Source of the DNA: Dicaeum eximium
Taxonomy: Eukaryota; Chordata; Aves; Passeriformes; Dicaeidae
Direction of reading: 5' to 3'
Assembly (NCBI GenBank): GCA_013396995.1
Contig: VWZP01001440.1
Location: 2,338,341 to 2,402,340 of the forward strand
Length of the DNA stretch: 64,000 bases
Shown: positions 39,239-52,670 of the stretch, in pieces
How positions within the stretch are numbered: the first letter of the stretch is position 1
Layout of the letters: each line of letters starts with the position of its first letter
Notes under the pieces: model-generated
What the model saw: only the letters and a program-made list of their open reading frames with translations
The model's database searches: none
What the model was told of the DNA's origin: nothing
Made by a program: the position numbers and the translations under genes

Positions 39239-41796
39239 CACATCACACATGGACACACTTGTTCCAGCTTCACACTGTGTGTGGGCACTCAGCTTGCAAA
39301 GCAGGATGTCAGCACCTCTGGATTGACAAGGAAGTTAAGGGTGAAATCTGTTTGCCTAAATACTGGCATCTGGTGCAATTATAGATGTTTTTGGTTACAC
39401 TGCTTCTTCTTTATCTACTATTCTGATATTTCACATGAAGTCATCCATCATGTCTGCCGACCATACATTTTTGTTGCATTGTGAAAATGCCACTGGGACT
39501 GTATTTTAAGGGAGCAAAGTGAACCCCTAAGTTAGGTTACTCACCATGAAGCTGAATCCCATCCTTGCCAACCAATTGTGATAGATTTCAGCCTCACGTT
39601 CACATAACCTTTCAAGTAGGGGACAGTGCCTCACCTTAGAAAGGCATCAATTTCTATCTCATCATTAAAAGGATTCTGTTCCTGTCTTTTTTATTAATGC
39701 TCAGAAAGCATTAGCACACTGTCTGTTACCTTCTCAATAGACATAAATCCTTTCTAGTCCTGGCCAGGCTGCCCATCCTTATGGGTCTACACATGGTTTG
39801 TGTTTGGACTCTCAGTGGGGAATTCTGAGTGAGAAAGTAGCAAAGTGCAAGAGTATGAGAACAAGCCTCAGAATATATGTGATATGATTTTCTAGCTGTG
39901 AAAGGTTTTTTGGTTTCTTTTTTTTTTTTTCAATTATGCATAGTGTTAAACCTGTGAAGTAACAGTGATAATGACACTGCTGTTTTTGCATATTCTGCCT
40001 CAGGCTCTTTTGTGGTGCTAAGCATCCAAAAGCCCATGGAAGTGAATTATATATTTGTGTGGTTTCTGCTCACTGATCCTGCCCAAATGAATTGAATTAG
40101 TGTAATATTGGAACTTTAAATTTAAGCTCTTCTGAACATAGCTGGAAGCTTCTCTGCTCCAAATTCTTGTGGCTGATGAGTCATATTTTTTGTTTTGGTT
40201 CTGGATCTCTTTCCATAGTGTATGCAAGGTAGTTTATGTTTGATGGCAAGGACAAGCTTGTTGTATCTTTGTGTTTTGGTGGTGAGTAGTTAGCTCTTCA
40301 TGGTATTTCTCTAGAGACTTTTTTTTCTTGTACTAGACTAAGAAGGAAAAAAAGGGGCATTCAAGAATGGAAGCTCCAGTCTGAACCTAGCAGATGTTGT
40401 CAGTTTTTTGCATAAGATGACAAGTATCAATACATAAGAAAACATCATGAAGATTTGGACTCCAGAAGCATAAAAGCCTTAAAAATATTCACAAGTAATT
40501 TACAAAGATTTTAGCATATTATGAGAGCACTGTCAAATCAAATGCAAATTTAAATCTAATTAATTCCCTACAAGGATAGCAAACCCCTCTGCTGTTTAGT
40601 TTACATGGCTACATTGCTAGACTGGGCCTGAAACATAATCCTTAGCCAGAAAATACACTTAGGAGATGGCTTCAGGTCCAGAAACCACTTCCTTGGTGCA
40701 TCTATGAGGTGCTGCTGTGAATGTCTCCAATTTCCCATCCCTGGAATCAGTTTCTGTCAGCACTCTCCAGCCCAGCCTGCCATTGCTGGGGTGGAACAGC
40801 AGTGCCCACAGCTCTGGGGAGACCCACTGGCCCTCAAAATCACAAAAATGCTGAGCTCAGGAGCCCCTGAGCCTCTGCAGCTCTCCTCCAGTTAGGCTCC
40901 CTTTCAAACACGGTTCCCCTACCTACAGAAATCTGTCCTGCTCCTGGACCCCCCAGCCCCAATGGCAGCAGGAAGATGCTTTGTAGATCTTGTTATGTTT
41001 CAGAGAGCTGCTGCTGCTGCTGCATTTCCATTATCTTTTCCATGGAGCTCACATGCAAAGAAGAAAAGTCACAAAGCTCTAAAAAATCTTTTTCAGAGAC
41101 TGTTTTGTAATGAAATTGCAGTTTGATTCTTCTATGCCTCAACATGTCTGGTCTTTTCCTCTAAGATGTCAGGGTTTTGGGGTTTTTTTTTGTTTTGTTT
41201 TTAACAGCAATCTCTCATAATGGAAAGAGATATTAATTATTGTCTTTTATTATTTATTTTAATAGCATCAATATATATCCTCACCAGTAAGCAGCAGCCA
41301 TGCTAGGGTCCTGAGGGGCTGAAGCAAATATAAAGGAGACTTTTTTGAAAGCACCATGATTATTATATATTGGCCAATTTGTGGCTTATTATCTCCTGTA
41401 GCTTTTAGTGGGTCATAATACATTCACTATAATTGTCCTCAGTATCCCCATCAAAAAAACAAGTTTCAGTTTCACACAGCACACTAACCCCACGTGTCAC
41501 TGAGATTCAAAGCAGAGCCAGGATTTCTCCTCCCCTCCTTGCCCAGCAGCTCAGCACTTGAGCTGTGGTCCCAAATGCATGAGCCTTGTGGGTATTTTGT
41601 GCCAGTCAACAAGTGGGATTTAGGATGTTGAATACCACATGGGATAAGAGGCAAGAAGCAGTGCAACTTTCTTTTGCCTTAGCAAACTCAAGTCCTCCTA
41701 CTTTAAAGGAAGGAATTTATTCCAAAGAAATAGTGATAAAGGGTTTTTTTTCAATAGCTGAGAAGTGGAGATGTATGCCAGAGAGGGCTTACACAT

Positions 41797-41910
41797 AAGA
41801 ATATATATATAGATATACCCCATATATAGGTACATGTAGGTGTAAGTATTTATCTGGTGTGTGTATATGTATTGGGTGGGTGGGTGAGTATATACATATA
41901 TTTGTATATG
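41797..41910. repeat. TA/TG-rich simple-repeat tract
   Basis: AATATATATATAGATATA, then GTGTGTGTATATGTATTGGGTGGGTGGGTGAG and TATACATATATTTGTATATGCACATATA. A (GGGT)3 run sits at about 41875-41886. Confidence 0.8.
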
Positions 41911-42647
41911 CACATATAAACCAATATTGGTCTTGAGGAATGACTGGTTATATATATTTTTTTCACAGTAGTGTCTCAAAGTGATATGTTTGGTTTCAGA
42001 TATTAGGACCATCACCTGCCCTTACAGATAACATGAAGTCCCTTTGGACTCTCCTTTTAGTCTGCAGTTTCTTTAACTTGATGGTGTTGAGGAGCCTCTG
42101 GATCATATTGTAAGGATCCTGCACAACAGTTTGCTCTGAAAAAAAACCAAACCCTTTCCTCCTGTAGTAGCTTTCTTCTTGCAATATTTACTGAATCCTT
42201 GGCAGTGTTAGTGGGGGAAACAGAACCCCAACATCATCTCTTCCTTGTTACTTTTTAAATGGTCTCCTCCCAGCTTGAAGCAGATTTGTTTCTTCACAAG
42301 AGCTTGCAGCCTTTTAGGAGGATGGGGTGAACTAATGAAGGAAGATTTTTGCTTAACCATTTGAGGCCGAGGTGCTTCTCCATCCTGGGCACCAGCAGTA
42401 ACAGGAGACAGAGCTGATGTCAGTGCAGGCAGCTCCTTTCTGATGCATGAGCATTTGTAGCAGACTCTTAAATCATACTCTGGATGCCCCATCAGTGTTT
42501 TTGTTTGCAGGGTGGTTTGGCCCCCATCACTGCAGAGGTCTGAAAACATTTAGTTAGAGAAGAGTGCCTAACCAGATAGTTAAGACAGTCAAACAGGAAA
42601 AGGGCTGCTGCATGGCAGGAAGGGATTGAGCTGCTCTTTCCATTGCT

Positions 42648-42735
42648 TTGGCAATAGGACAAGCTGTAATAGGCTTAAACTGAGGCAAAGGCTATTTAAT
42701 TTAGGCTTTAAGAAAGGAAGAGAAATTATCTCAAG
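42648..42735 (+). mobile_element. Degraded CR1 LINE fragment
   Basis: AGGACAAGCTGTAATAGGCTTAAACTGAGGCAAAGGCTATTTAA resembles the sense CR1 block with its GACAAGAGG-AATGGG-TTAAACT core. It is heavily diverged and short. Confidence 0.5.
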
Positions 42736-44780
42736 CTAAGAGGTAAATACAGACATCACAGGCATGGGGTTTGGAAAAAAATATGACCTTGTATGGCTGC
42801 TTTTTATGATTACTTGGAAGCCAACAGGTACAGAAAAATAAGCACTGCAGCTGCCTAGCACTTAAACTGTGGGGAAAAATCAAAAAAGTGCTACAGCTGA
42901 CTCCAGCAGGGCTCCTGCCTTTCTTTCACAGCAGTGTTCACTTAATAGTATTTGCCTGTATACATTTGCCCATGGGCCTTTGGTTGAAGGAATAAAGCTT
43001 TAACATAAAACACCTGCTACTCATGTGGAAATTGCAAAACAGGCTCTTTTTTTTCTCCTTAATTCTTCCTGATGATAGAAAAGGAGAGCAGGTGCTGAGG
43101 AAGAAGGAGATTTGACCACAACCCCAATGATATCTTGTCCCCTCTCCCAGACATTGCTAACTAGCCATAAACTGCAATAAATGAAGTTTTGTCAGTCTGC
43201 CAAATAGATATATGCATTCTCATTACACGGGTGCAATTATTTAATGTAACCTCTGAATAATATCTTTAACTCACCTTGTTCCTACTCGGGAAGAAAGAAC
43301 CATAATGCATTGAAAAAAACACCAAAAAAGCCCAAACCACCCCAAAATAATGGGGGAGACTAAAGCACCCACTTAAGGAGTTAAAGGAAACAGTTTATCT
43401 GTCTCCACTCAGAAAAATGAGAGTCAATTAACACTGACATTTCCAGACTGTAAGCCATGCAAACCTAATTTCCAAGGTCTGGATTAAAAATAAAATTGTA
43501 GATGATTATACTGTCCTTACAAACCTTTGTAAGGTTACTTCTCCCACTTTATTATATATAACTATGAAGAAAATCTGAAATATTTATATAGTTCTGTCTT
43601 GCTTTTTTTTTTTTTTTTTTTTTTTTCTTTTTTTAGTAAAGCAGCTTGGTGTAGAATTAATTCTTACTTGAAGTTTTCCCTAAGACAAGTGATACCTAAC
43701 CCTACCTCCTGCAGCCAGCAGGGACAAGGGGACAGCAGGAGGGCTCTGTTGGGTAGGATGGCTTTGGTGTGGACTGGGGTGCCTGGGCTAGGCAGGATCA
43801 GACCCATGAGAAGGGCACTGGGCACCACAGCCTGTAGAACCCCAGGGTAGGAACTGCAAAGCTGCCCTGCCACAGAGCCCATCTCCAGGCAGGACTACAA
43901 ACCTGGGCTAACCTTGCCTGCTGGGTGACAGGCTGTCCAGGAATGAAAGGGAAAAACAAAACTCACAGAGAAATTCCTAAGATAATGGGACCCACATATC
44001 CTCTGATAACATGAAAACCTTTGGCTGACTGAAACACAGAATATGTAAGTACTAGAATTTTATGGTGAAAATTGCAGCAGATCCAAGCATGTGAAACTCT
44101 TGAAAGAGTCCTCCCATCTGTACTTCCTAGGATGTGATGTTTTCTAAGTCAGTGTTTACTGGTTCTTGGTTGATAGTATCAAACACTGTTGTTTTCAAAG
44201 GAGACTAAGAGATTTATGTGTTCAGCTTCCAAGGAAGGGGAAAAAAATAATCAGACCAAACACCTAAAGCCAAGACAGAATCCCCGAGCCTGAGCCATGT
44301 CCCATTTATGCTGCTAGGGACACGTGTGAGGGCAGCAGGCTGTGAGTGACAGCCAGCAGTGCAGCTGTTGTGTGACCCATGGAAGAAACAGAAACACTGA
44401 ATATTTGTGCATGGCAGGCTGGGGAGGGAGAACGTGTGTGCACACATCTGTGAGCTACAGAGCTGTGGCTAGGCAGGTTTTCTAACCAGAACCAAGGTCT
44501 GTCTTCAGGCACAACTTTTAGTCAGCCCACCAGCACTAATGAGTTATGTCAGGGACGTGGAGATGACCAGGTTTCCTCTGACGTTGACTTTTAGCCACAG
44601 CTGAAATCAATAAATCAATGGTATCATCCAGTGAGGTGTGCTGGCTTGGAGTTAACATGTAAACACCTGAAAATTCGTTTTCCCACGGTCACCACTTTTT
44701 AATGTTCATTCAGCTAGAAGATAAAATAAAAACACAAGAGGAGGCATTTGTCTTCGACACAAAATCATACAAAAAGTCTT
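42736..44780. other. Gene-free DNA
   Basis: This holds the long poly-T tract at 43603 and a moderately GC-rich stretch at 43690-43930. No gene, transposon or RNA gene was recognised. Confidence 0.65.
43603..43634. repeat. Poly-T tract (T24 C T7)
   Basis: This is the longest homopolymer in the window. It is followed by AGTAAAGC, with no adjacent retrogene or SINE on the minus side that it could tail. Confidence 0.9.
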
Positions 44781-44782
44781 TT

Positions 44783-44788
44783 TTTATT
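44783..44788 (-). promoter_or_regulatory. Candidate distal poly(A) signal, well-formed
   Basis: On the minus strand two TGTA motifs (CTGTAAG, ATGTATA) are followed within about 10 bases by AATAAA, then by a T/GT-rich stretch (TTTTTGTATGATTTTGTGT). This is the textbook order of upstream UGUA, hexamer and GU-rich downstream element. It lies 7.9 kb past the CNTNAP5 stop and could end a long neuronal 3' UTR or a separate non-coding transcript, or be coincidence in AT-rich DNA. Confidence 0.3.
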
Positions 44789-47700
44789 AAATATACATTA
44801 CTTACAGTTTAAGTCTTTCTTCTGTACAACAGTAACCATAGAAAACAAAAGAAGCTAAGGCTAAATTTTTTTAATCCCTTAACAGGGTATTAAGACATGT
44901 TACATTGTCTACAAAACTGACTTAGACTGAGGCAACGTCCTGTGGAATTCTCTTTAGAAAACCAGATAGTGAAAGGGGAATAATCTAAATCTCCATTTTG
45001 CTTTTTACTGTAACTGAGAGACTCTTGCTTTACCCTTGGACGAACCATTTTAAAAAAAGTTCTTTTTTGCTTTACTAATAAAATGAACAGAGCTCTGAGA
45101 GATTTATTTAATAAAATTTGAGTAGAACAAAGTAAAATGAATGATGAAGGACTCATCTGTAGAAAGAACCAATTTTTTATTATTACAAATACTTAATCTC
45201 AGCTGCCATTTTGCCTTTTTTTTTTCTTTTGCCTTTGTCCTTTAAAATCCCATAAAATCCTTCCAGTGTTAGTGTGCTGGCTCCTGAGTTGGTTGACAAG
45301 ACACCACTCACAGACCAACCTTCCCAAAACACAAACTTTTAGAAACTCCTGAAGGTGACTTAAGCCATATCATGGGCTTTGTGGAGCTGAAGTTCATTGC
45401 CTCATCCCAAATTTTATTCATAGTTCTGCAATAAAACAACACAATTTCAGTGAATGCAACTGTTGGGCAGTAAGGGATGGCAAACATAAGGTCCTGACTT
45501 GGATTCATGTATGTCAGCCCCAGTTTGCAGGAGATCATCAAAGCAAGAGCAAAATGAGGTTAAATTAATCTGTGATATATCTACATTGACCTTAACAGGA
45601 TTACAACCAGGTCTGAACTGTCTCTTGTTTCTTTCCCAAAGGGGGTTACAAAGCAGGTCAGGTACAACAACGTTAAGGTTCTCATTATCATTTAGATATA
45701 GTGGTCTGTGTTTCAAATTTCATTTGCAAAAATCACAGAGTAGAGATTTTTATGACTGGATGTCTGACTTTTAAAAAATGTACCTGTTTGCTCTCCTTAG
45801 CTCCTGAAACTTCAATTGCACTGTGTTGTGAATGGAAAGTGAGGCTGTGACTGGCTGTATCTAAGCTTTACATAAGAAACAATCCTTCTTCTTTCTTGAC
45901 AATATGGGTGCTGCATTGACAGCAATGACAAAACATATCAGGCAAGGGTGTGCCTAAAGGATGCAGGAGGAATGCCTGTAAAGGGCATGCAAAAATGAGT
46001 AAATAATTCCCCATGCAGGACTTGTTCCAAATGGACTGTATTTAGGGCCGTGGGATTGAAATTTGTGAAGAGAGTTATGACTAGCATATCAAAAAATAAG
46101 TGGTGCTGCAATGTGAACAGCAGTCTGTAGTTTAGGAAAAACCTGCACAGGCATTCTAAAGGAGGGAGTGGAAAGTCTCTAAGCAAACAGCATTCTTTGG
46201 ATCACCTGTTGTACCCAACATTTGATTAAGTGTTATGATTGTTTGAGGGAAACCATTCCCAATTCTGCTTTAGGCTACCCAGGAGAGTTTCAGCAATCCA
46301 ACTGGGGAGATTCAGATCTGGTATCAGCCAGAGCTTTGAAATCCTCTACCATGTTTCAAGCACATCTCCCATACTTCAGCAGGACAACTAAGACTGTGTT
46401 TTGGCAGACTAAGTAGCAGCAATTCATTCCATGGCAAAAAACCAACCACTGAAAGCCTCACATCCACCTGATGCTTACCAAGCATGGCTTCAAGCAGTGT
46501 ACACTTTCCAAGAGCTTTTGCCTCCTTCACTGCCCCATCACAATTGTAGTTTGAAGTGTTAATGTCCTCTTTTCCCCTCAGAGGTCACCACCTCTAGGTG
46601 ACTACATTTCCACAGTGGAGTGCAGTCTCCCTTCTGGTTGAACACCCAGCTGACATTTTGGTTTCTGTCATTGCCAGGAGAAAAATCATAATCTTAATTT
46701 GAGTTGTGAAACAAGCTCCTCTGACTCCTACCAGTAATTTGATAGCTCCACATGTTAAAGAAAAAAGGAGGGATGAAGAAAATAGAGGTGAGCTAGATAT
46801 GGAGTGACACTGTCAACACAAACTGTTGCCTTAATCCTCCCTTAGCTTGGCTTGTAGACTCAGCACATTACAAACAACAAACAACGAGCTTACAAGTTAC
46901 AAGAGTTCACCAGAAAGTGTGCTTTTTTTCCAATTTTTGTTTTTGTCAGAGTAACTTAGTGCAAAAGATCACAAAAATAAGTACCAATACACTGAAATAT
47001 TCAAACTCTCTATATGCATGTCTTGAAATAAACAACCAAAGAAAAAAGCTACTCCAGACCCAAAAGAAGAATGTGTTTAGAAGTTTCGTGTACAAAAGTA
47101 GCAGGGAGGAGGGGGCCGCCCACACCAAAAGAGGACGTGAAGAACTTTCCACTGAGAAAGAAAGTGAAGCAAACTGCAGAACCCAAGGGAACAAATCATG
47201 CTTTGAAGCTGTGATGGCAACCTGTGAAGAAAACCCCCAAAAACTCCAAGGGCATGGTGGAACTCTAACTGTAAGTCAAGCAAGAGGCCTCCCATCAACC
47301 CTTAAAAACTCTGGATAAGGCCCTTGGTTTGCAGGGGTGTAACTATATCACTTGGCTTGTTTGAAAGTAGGCATTAAAAAAAAGCATGAAAGCTTTGAAA
47401 TAGCACTCACAAGGTCTCAGACTTTGCTCAAGCCTTTTACAAAGTGTTGCTTTCTGAAAAAAAAAATACTCCTTTGTGTCTGTGAAAAAGCAGCAGTTCA
47501 GAAGAATACTTGAAACTGGTCTTGTTTAGGGTAAACTTTGTGTAGGTGAGAGCAACAGACAACAATGGCATGAGCTGGTGGATCACAAAGAGGTCAAGTT
47601 CTGCCTCCTCTACACTCTTGTTAATTTGAAATGGATCATGCATGTCAACTGACTGGCTTCCTTACAGAAGGAAGGTTGATTTTTGTTCTGAAGATGGGAT

Positions 47701-50700
47701 TTATCTTTTCAGGGGTTCATCTCATTGAGAACTTAGGGTCTCTGGATGGGAATTTATTATAATTTGAAAAGCCAACAAGTATCAGACATAGCTACTTGGG
47801 GTTAACAGATGCCAGGATATGACAGACTTACATCCTTCCTGGAGCTGCAGAGATACCCCAGTATCATCTCAAATGGTACCAGACACATAGAAAGGCATCT
47901 GAGGGGGCTGAGTTAGCTTTAGATGCAGAAAATGTGTGGATCTGGCTTTATATATGCTATCTGCCAAAGCTCCCATGTGAGGCAAAAAATGGATGTTGGA
48001 TCTAGGACAGACTGAAAGGAGAATTATCCACTTCCCCACAGATGACTGTCACTGGCTCAAAGCACTTTGGAACTCAATTTTCATGTATTTGGCTACAAGG
48101 ACACGTATACATTAACTAGGCAGGGATGTTTAGAGTAATTTTAGATCCAAGGTGTCCTTCCTTGACCCCAGCTGTCACCTCAGTAAAAAAAAAAAGTCAC
48201 TTGTAATACCTGTGGAGATGTGTCTACTCGATCTTCAAAACTATTGTAAAATTCAGATTAGTAGGCAAATTCTGCTAGAAGTAACTTATCTATTTCCAGG
48301 AAATTACCCTGTCTCTATAATCAATGGAGACAAAGAGGCATCTCTAGTGGTTAATTTAATCTTACAGGATGTTTGAGACATTTGCCCTGTCCTCACCAAC
48401 CAGAGGGCTGGACAGGACTGGATGACAGCTGTACAACAGGCAGTTGGTAAAACCAAATGCAAAATGAAACAAACCCAAAAGACTCAGATAAAAGCAATAT
48501 CCAAGTGATTCACAGGTCTTGGACTCAATCTTATCTTCAGCAAAATCAATAACTGACTTCATTAGGAAAAGATTCATAACCCCTCACCATAGTGAAACAA
48601 TATGATTGCTAAACAATATTGGTTGCTTCTCACCCAATACGTGAAATATGTGATCAGCTAAATGCTAATATAGTTAAAGATCTCATTAAAATACGGGTTT
48701 GGATTACACTGTAAAAATTGAGCAATTGATGAATAGGATGAGTTAAGTCTAGCTAGATCAGGTTAAAATAAACCTAAGAAAAAGCATCTTAATTTTGTAA
48801 TCTGTTTATAGCTTTAACTTAAATATCAGGGGCATCTCATGACTGAACACACTCTGATAACCACACAGTTCTATATGTCTCATTTTTACAGTCATATTTA
48901 CCCAGATGGGAATTCTGGCTTAGCCCACGTGAGTTGAAAGTATGTCTTTTATTTGGCTTTTCCACTCCAGATATATCCTAAGTGTGGAGCCATAGCAAGA
49001 AAAAGAAGAAATAAAAACGGTGTACAAGTTAAAAATTGACCCAAAACACTCACACTGTCTTGTCTCTAGTAAGTGAATAAAGATAGATGAAATACTAACT
49101 GCCAATTACATAGGTAACTTAGGACCAAAGTTTTACTTCCAAAAGAGAAATGGGACTCAATTTTCAAAGGTTTTTAAATGTCTTGTAGTATATTAGAACA
49201 TTCCACAGCAAGGCAGACACAGAAATTAATTTGAGTTAAATGCTCATTTTGTTTAGGCACTTAAGCATTGATCCACATCCTCAAGAGACTAAATTCCTTG
49301 TAAAGCCTATCCTTCACCCAGGGGGCAGCCAAGTCAGTTGGAGTTTGCTTTCTGACATCCAACCTCCCTTTGTTTCCTACAGCCAGGCACCAGCACTCAC
49401 AGAGTCCTTCTGGGCATCCAGCACAGACTGCATGACTGAATATCTTTATAAGCATGGTTATTATTGGTCAGGTCTTTTCTGGAAAATGGAAATTTGCAGT
49501 GCCAAAATCCGTATCTAAGATACTTCATAATTTTACGGTCTAAAAATCCCTGCCTTGCAATAAAAATTTTCATAGGTTACATATCATATCACCAAGGGAA
49601 AAAAAAAAAGAGGCAGTATCCTTCTACCAGTCCCTTACTTTTATTATTAAACGTGTCTTGGGGAAGGAAGAAAACCCAAACAATGCCTCCAAACAACTCT
49701 TTCACAGTCTCAGGTTTTCTATTGAAATAAAATCTGAAAATGTATGTATAAAAAATATTGTCCTTTGGCTTTACTGAAAAATATTATCTAAAATGAGAGC
49801 TAAAAGAAAAAGGGAAAACACCCCATTTAAAAAGAAACATTAATAAAAATAGCAGAAATCGTTTTAAACAGATGGGGAAAAAGTTCTAATTTGAACTAAG
49901 GCAAATGAATTTTAGCTCTAGTAGATTTTTTCAAAACTGTATTTCTTCTTTTTTATAAAAAAATATTGTTAATTGCCTTTAACTGGTACTGAAGGAAATT
50001 AGATTATGCCCTCATTAAAGAAAGCATTAGAAGAAAACAACTTAGAAAACAAAAAGGATTTCATATTTAGAGTACTTCGTTAAGTATATTTTAGCTATCT
50101 TTTAATAAGGATAATTTTGACATCCTGATTGAGAAATTCATACAAAAAATGTTCATTTGTTCAGCCCTGTAGCATAAAAATCTTCCCATCTCAGTGCACC
50201 CACAGGTATAGATGCACATCTCTGTATACTCATGCATACATTCACGTGAAGTTCTTTCTTTTTACAGATGCACCCCAACCTAGCTAAATTTTCAGAGTTT
50301 TATCTTCCTATTCCATTCTTCATGTAGCCAATTAAGCACATTAGCACATCAGAGATGTCTCATAGAGAGGCCATTTCAGAAAAGATGACAAACACAGGCA
50401 GAGGTGCCCATGAACTCTCCCACTCCTCCCTTCTGCCATGCCAAACAAAGCAGCTTGATCTGCAGGAAGGAAAGAGAAAAGACAATTGCTTTGCCAGGAT
50501 TTTACCATCAAAGACAAAGCAACATAAAGAGAACCCAGCTACTCAGTCCATCGTTCTGATCACACAGAAACACTGTCAAATGATTGTGTCACCCAGCAGC
50601 CAGTGTGTGCCAAAATGGCTGCAGCTGACCATGGCTGAGGAAGAATGGCACCAAACTAGTTTCAATATAGACAGCTTTATAAAATTGCTCAGTGAAGTGT

Positions 50701-52061
50701 TCTGGTTATAGGGCTGGCCTCATATACCTCTTCACATAAGAATTATGTCACTCCAAGACTGCTTTCTCTTCCCTGAATGCTCCAAAAGAAGTGGTAAAGA
50801 ATCACCATTTCCAAACAGTCATTTCTTTATTTATTCTTCCTTGTCTGCTCTCTCCTCTCATAAAAGAAACTCAAACAAAAACTCAAATAAACACCTACAT
50901 ACCTTTCCAATGGGCTGCCTAGAAAAACAGCACCTGTTGCATGTGTAAGCTCATCTCTAGTTTGCTGTGGGCTACTACCTCATGCTGGGATTCTTTTATT
51001 TTTAATCTATCTAAAAAGGACCACCATGTGGAAACCTCCAGGATGACTGCACAGGGTGTAGGGCAAAAAAGGAGATTTAGCTGCACAATCAATTGTCTCA
51101 AATTAAAGATTATCAAGAGTACTGCAATGGATAAGATTTTTTTTCCCCCTTAACTTTAGGCTTAATTCTACCACCTGCAAATTCTACATACTCTATAGAA
51201 GCCCTGCAAAGGCAGATGTGACATGGACACAACAGGGTGTTCAAAACCTCACTGGCTGGGACTCCTTCATTTCTTACCCTTAGGATGTTTGTAATTGAAA
51301 AGCAGGTTTTTCATCCTCACATTGTAACCATGCAGCACAAGTAAAATGGGCAGAACTTGATTCTTCAGTAGTGTTCCCAATCAGGAAAGGACAGAAGACT
51401 TTAAAAAAAAGGATCAAAGATTAATTTGAAGTAGAATATTTGGGATCTCTGTGTTTCCCTAATGTTCTTCCTTGTAAAGAAGGTTTATCAAATATTCAGC
51501 TTTTTAGACATGACATCAGACCTCTCTCTATTTAGCTTTGGAGAAGCTATTCCAATTTCTACAGAAAAGGAAATACCAATCAATCTTTCATGCAGTTTTG
51601 GGAGATTTTTTTGAGTAGTAGGATTTATTTTTCCTTTTTTTAGAAGAGCTGGCAGAAGGTGTGAGTCATGTTTAAGATTAAACTATTTTGGTTTTTTTTC
51701 TCATCTATGTTCTTTTTCTTTTCCACAGCGGCAACAGCGTTTAACCTCAGTGTGTGATAATCCTCCATGTGGCATGAACAGGCATACGCTGCATTTCTAA
51801 AATTTCAGACAAATATAGAGCACCTAAGTCCTAGCAGCTTCCTAAACCCCTTGGAGAATCAAGCTACTATTTTCCATGCTTCAGCTAGGGTTATACTAGT
51901 GTATGTTGGGTCTACGTAGCCAGCCTTATGGGATGGAGGTGAAAGAGGTGCATGGGAATGATATTTATTGTTGATACATATATTGTTGGAAAAGTACTGA
52001 GAAGCCTAAAAGTTACAGTAAAAGGACAGGAGGTTGGGGGAAGGAGCTTAATGAGGACAGT
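44789..52061. other. Gene-free DNA downstream of CNTNAP5; possible extended 3' UTR
   Basis: No transposon was recognised in these 7.3 kb, in contrast to the flanks, and no exon was found. On the minus strand it lies between the proximal and the well-formed distal poly(A) candidates, so part of it could be transcribed as a long CNTNAP5 3' UTR (inference). Further AATAAA hexamers occur, such as 45103-45108. Confidence 0.4.
51964..51969 (-). promoter_or_regulatory. Second candidate proximal poly(A) signal
   Basis: The gene strand reads CAATAAATATCATTCCCATG, with CA and pyrimidine-rich sequence after it. It lies about 720 bases past the CNTNAP5 stop and is an alternative to the signal at 52062. 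Confidence 0.35.
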
Positions 52062-52067
52062 TTTATT
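52062..52067 (-). promoter_or_regulatory. Candidate proximal poly(A) signal AATAAA for CNTNAP5
   Basis: The plus strand reads TTTATT, giving AATAAA on the gene strand, the first after the stop codon. The downstream 50 bases are C/T-rich rather than clearly GU-rich, so it is a moderate candidate. Confidence 0.4.
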
Positions 52068-52602
52068 TTTCTTTATGTCATACCAGCTTTTCAACTGGTA
52101 CAAATTAGTTTAACACCATTTAAATCAATAGACAATATATCAATTAATAACATTTGGGAATTTGACTGGTTCTTTATGATTGTTGTAAATGAGCCCGTGA
52201 AATAAATCAGGTGTTTTGATCTCATTCTTTCCCTCTATCCTGTCCCAGTATCTGCAGAGCTATGTGTTCAACTACTTTACCTGTACTTTACATAGTCCAG
52301 TTCTAGTGTAAAAGCAATGACTTAAATGGCTCCAGAGGGGGAAAAAAAAAAGAAAACACCAACAAATAAATGTAGGGACTTTGAAACATCCAAGAACTGA
52401 CAGCAGAAACCAGGTGTGCATGTGGATCCTATTTTGTGTAGGATGGGATAACAGGTCTCTTGAGCTGCAGAAGTGAACTGTGATTGCCAGGTTCTTGTGC
52501 AGAGAATGAGGCACTGTGATTGTTCCCAGTGTTCCTGTGCAGGGCGGTCTTTTCCAAATGAAAAAGAAGCTAGCAAAAAATGAGTGTTTAAAAAAAAAAT
52601 TC

Positions 52603-52670
52603 AAAAAGAAAAAAGGGAAGGGAGAAAGGAACAAAGAAAGGGAGGTTAAGGGAGGAAGAGTAAGAAGAAA
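52603..52670 (-). repeat. Polypyrimidine tract (mRNA strand) just after the CNTNAP5 stop
   Basis: On the plus strand 64 of 68 bases are purines (exceptions 52632, 52646, 52647, 52661). On the transcript this is a C/U-rich tract starting 13 bases after the TGA, with several UCUU/CUUUC motifs of the kind bound by PTB-family proteins (inference). Confidence 0.85.

Larger units (their letters stand above)
36181..42647. other. Gene-free DNA
   Basis: This holds the TG microsatellite at 39221, a short GCT run at 41008-41023 and the TA/TG tract at 41797. The sequence at about 37985-38115 has the flavour of an old amniote repeat (GAGCTTGATTCATTTCTGAG, GTGAATTTGGCCC) but cannot be assigned. Confidence 0.6.

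Noticed and set aside
43603..43634. Long poly-T as the tail of an inverted retrogene
   Set aside because: No cDNA-like or SINE-like body and no target-site duplication are visible beside it.
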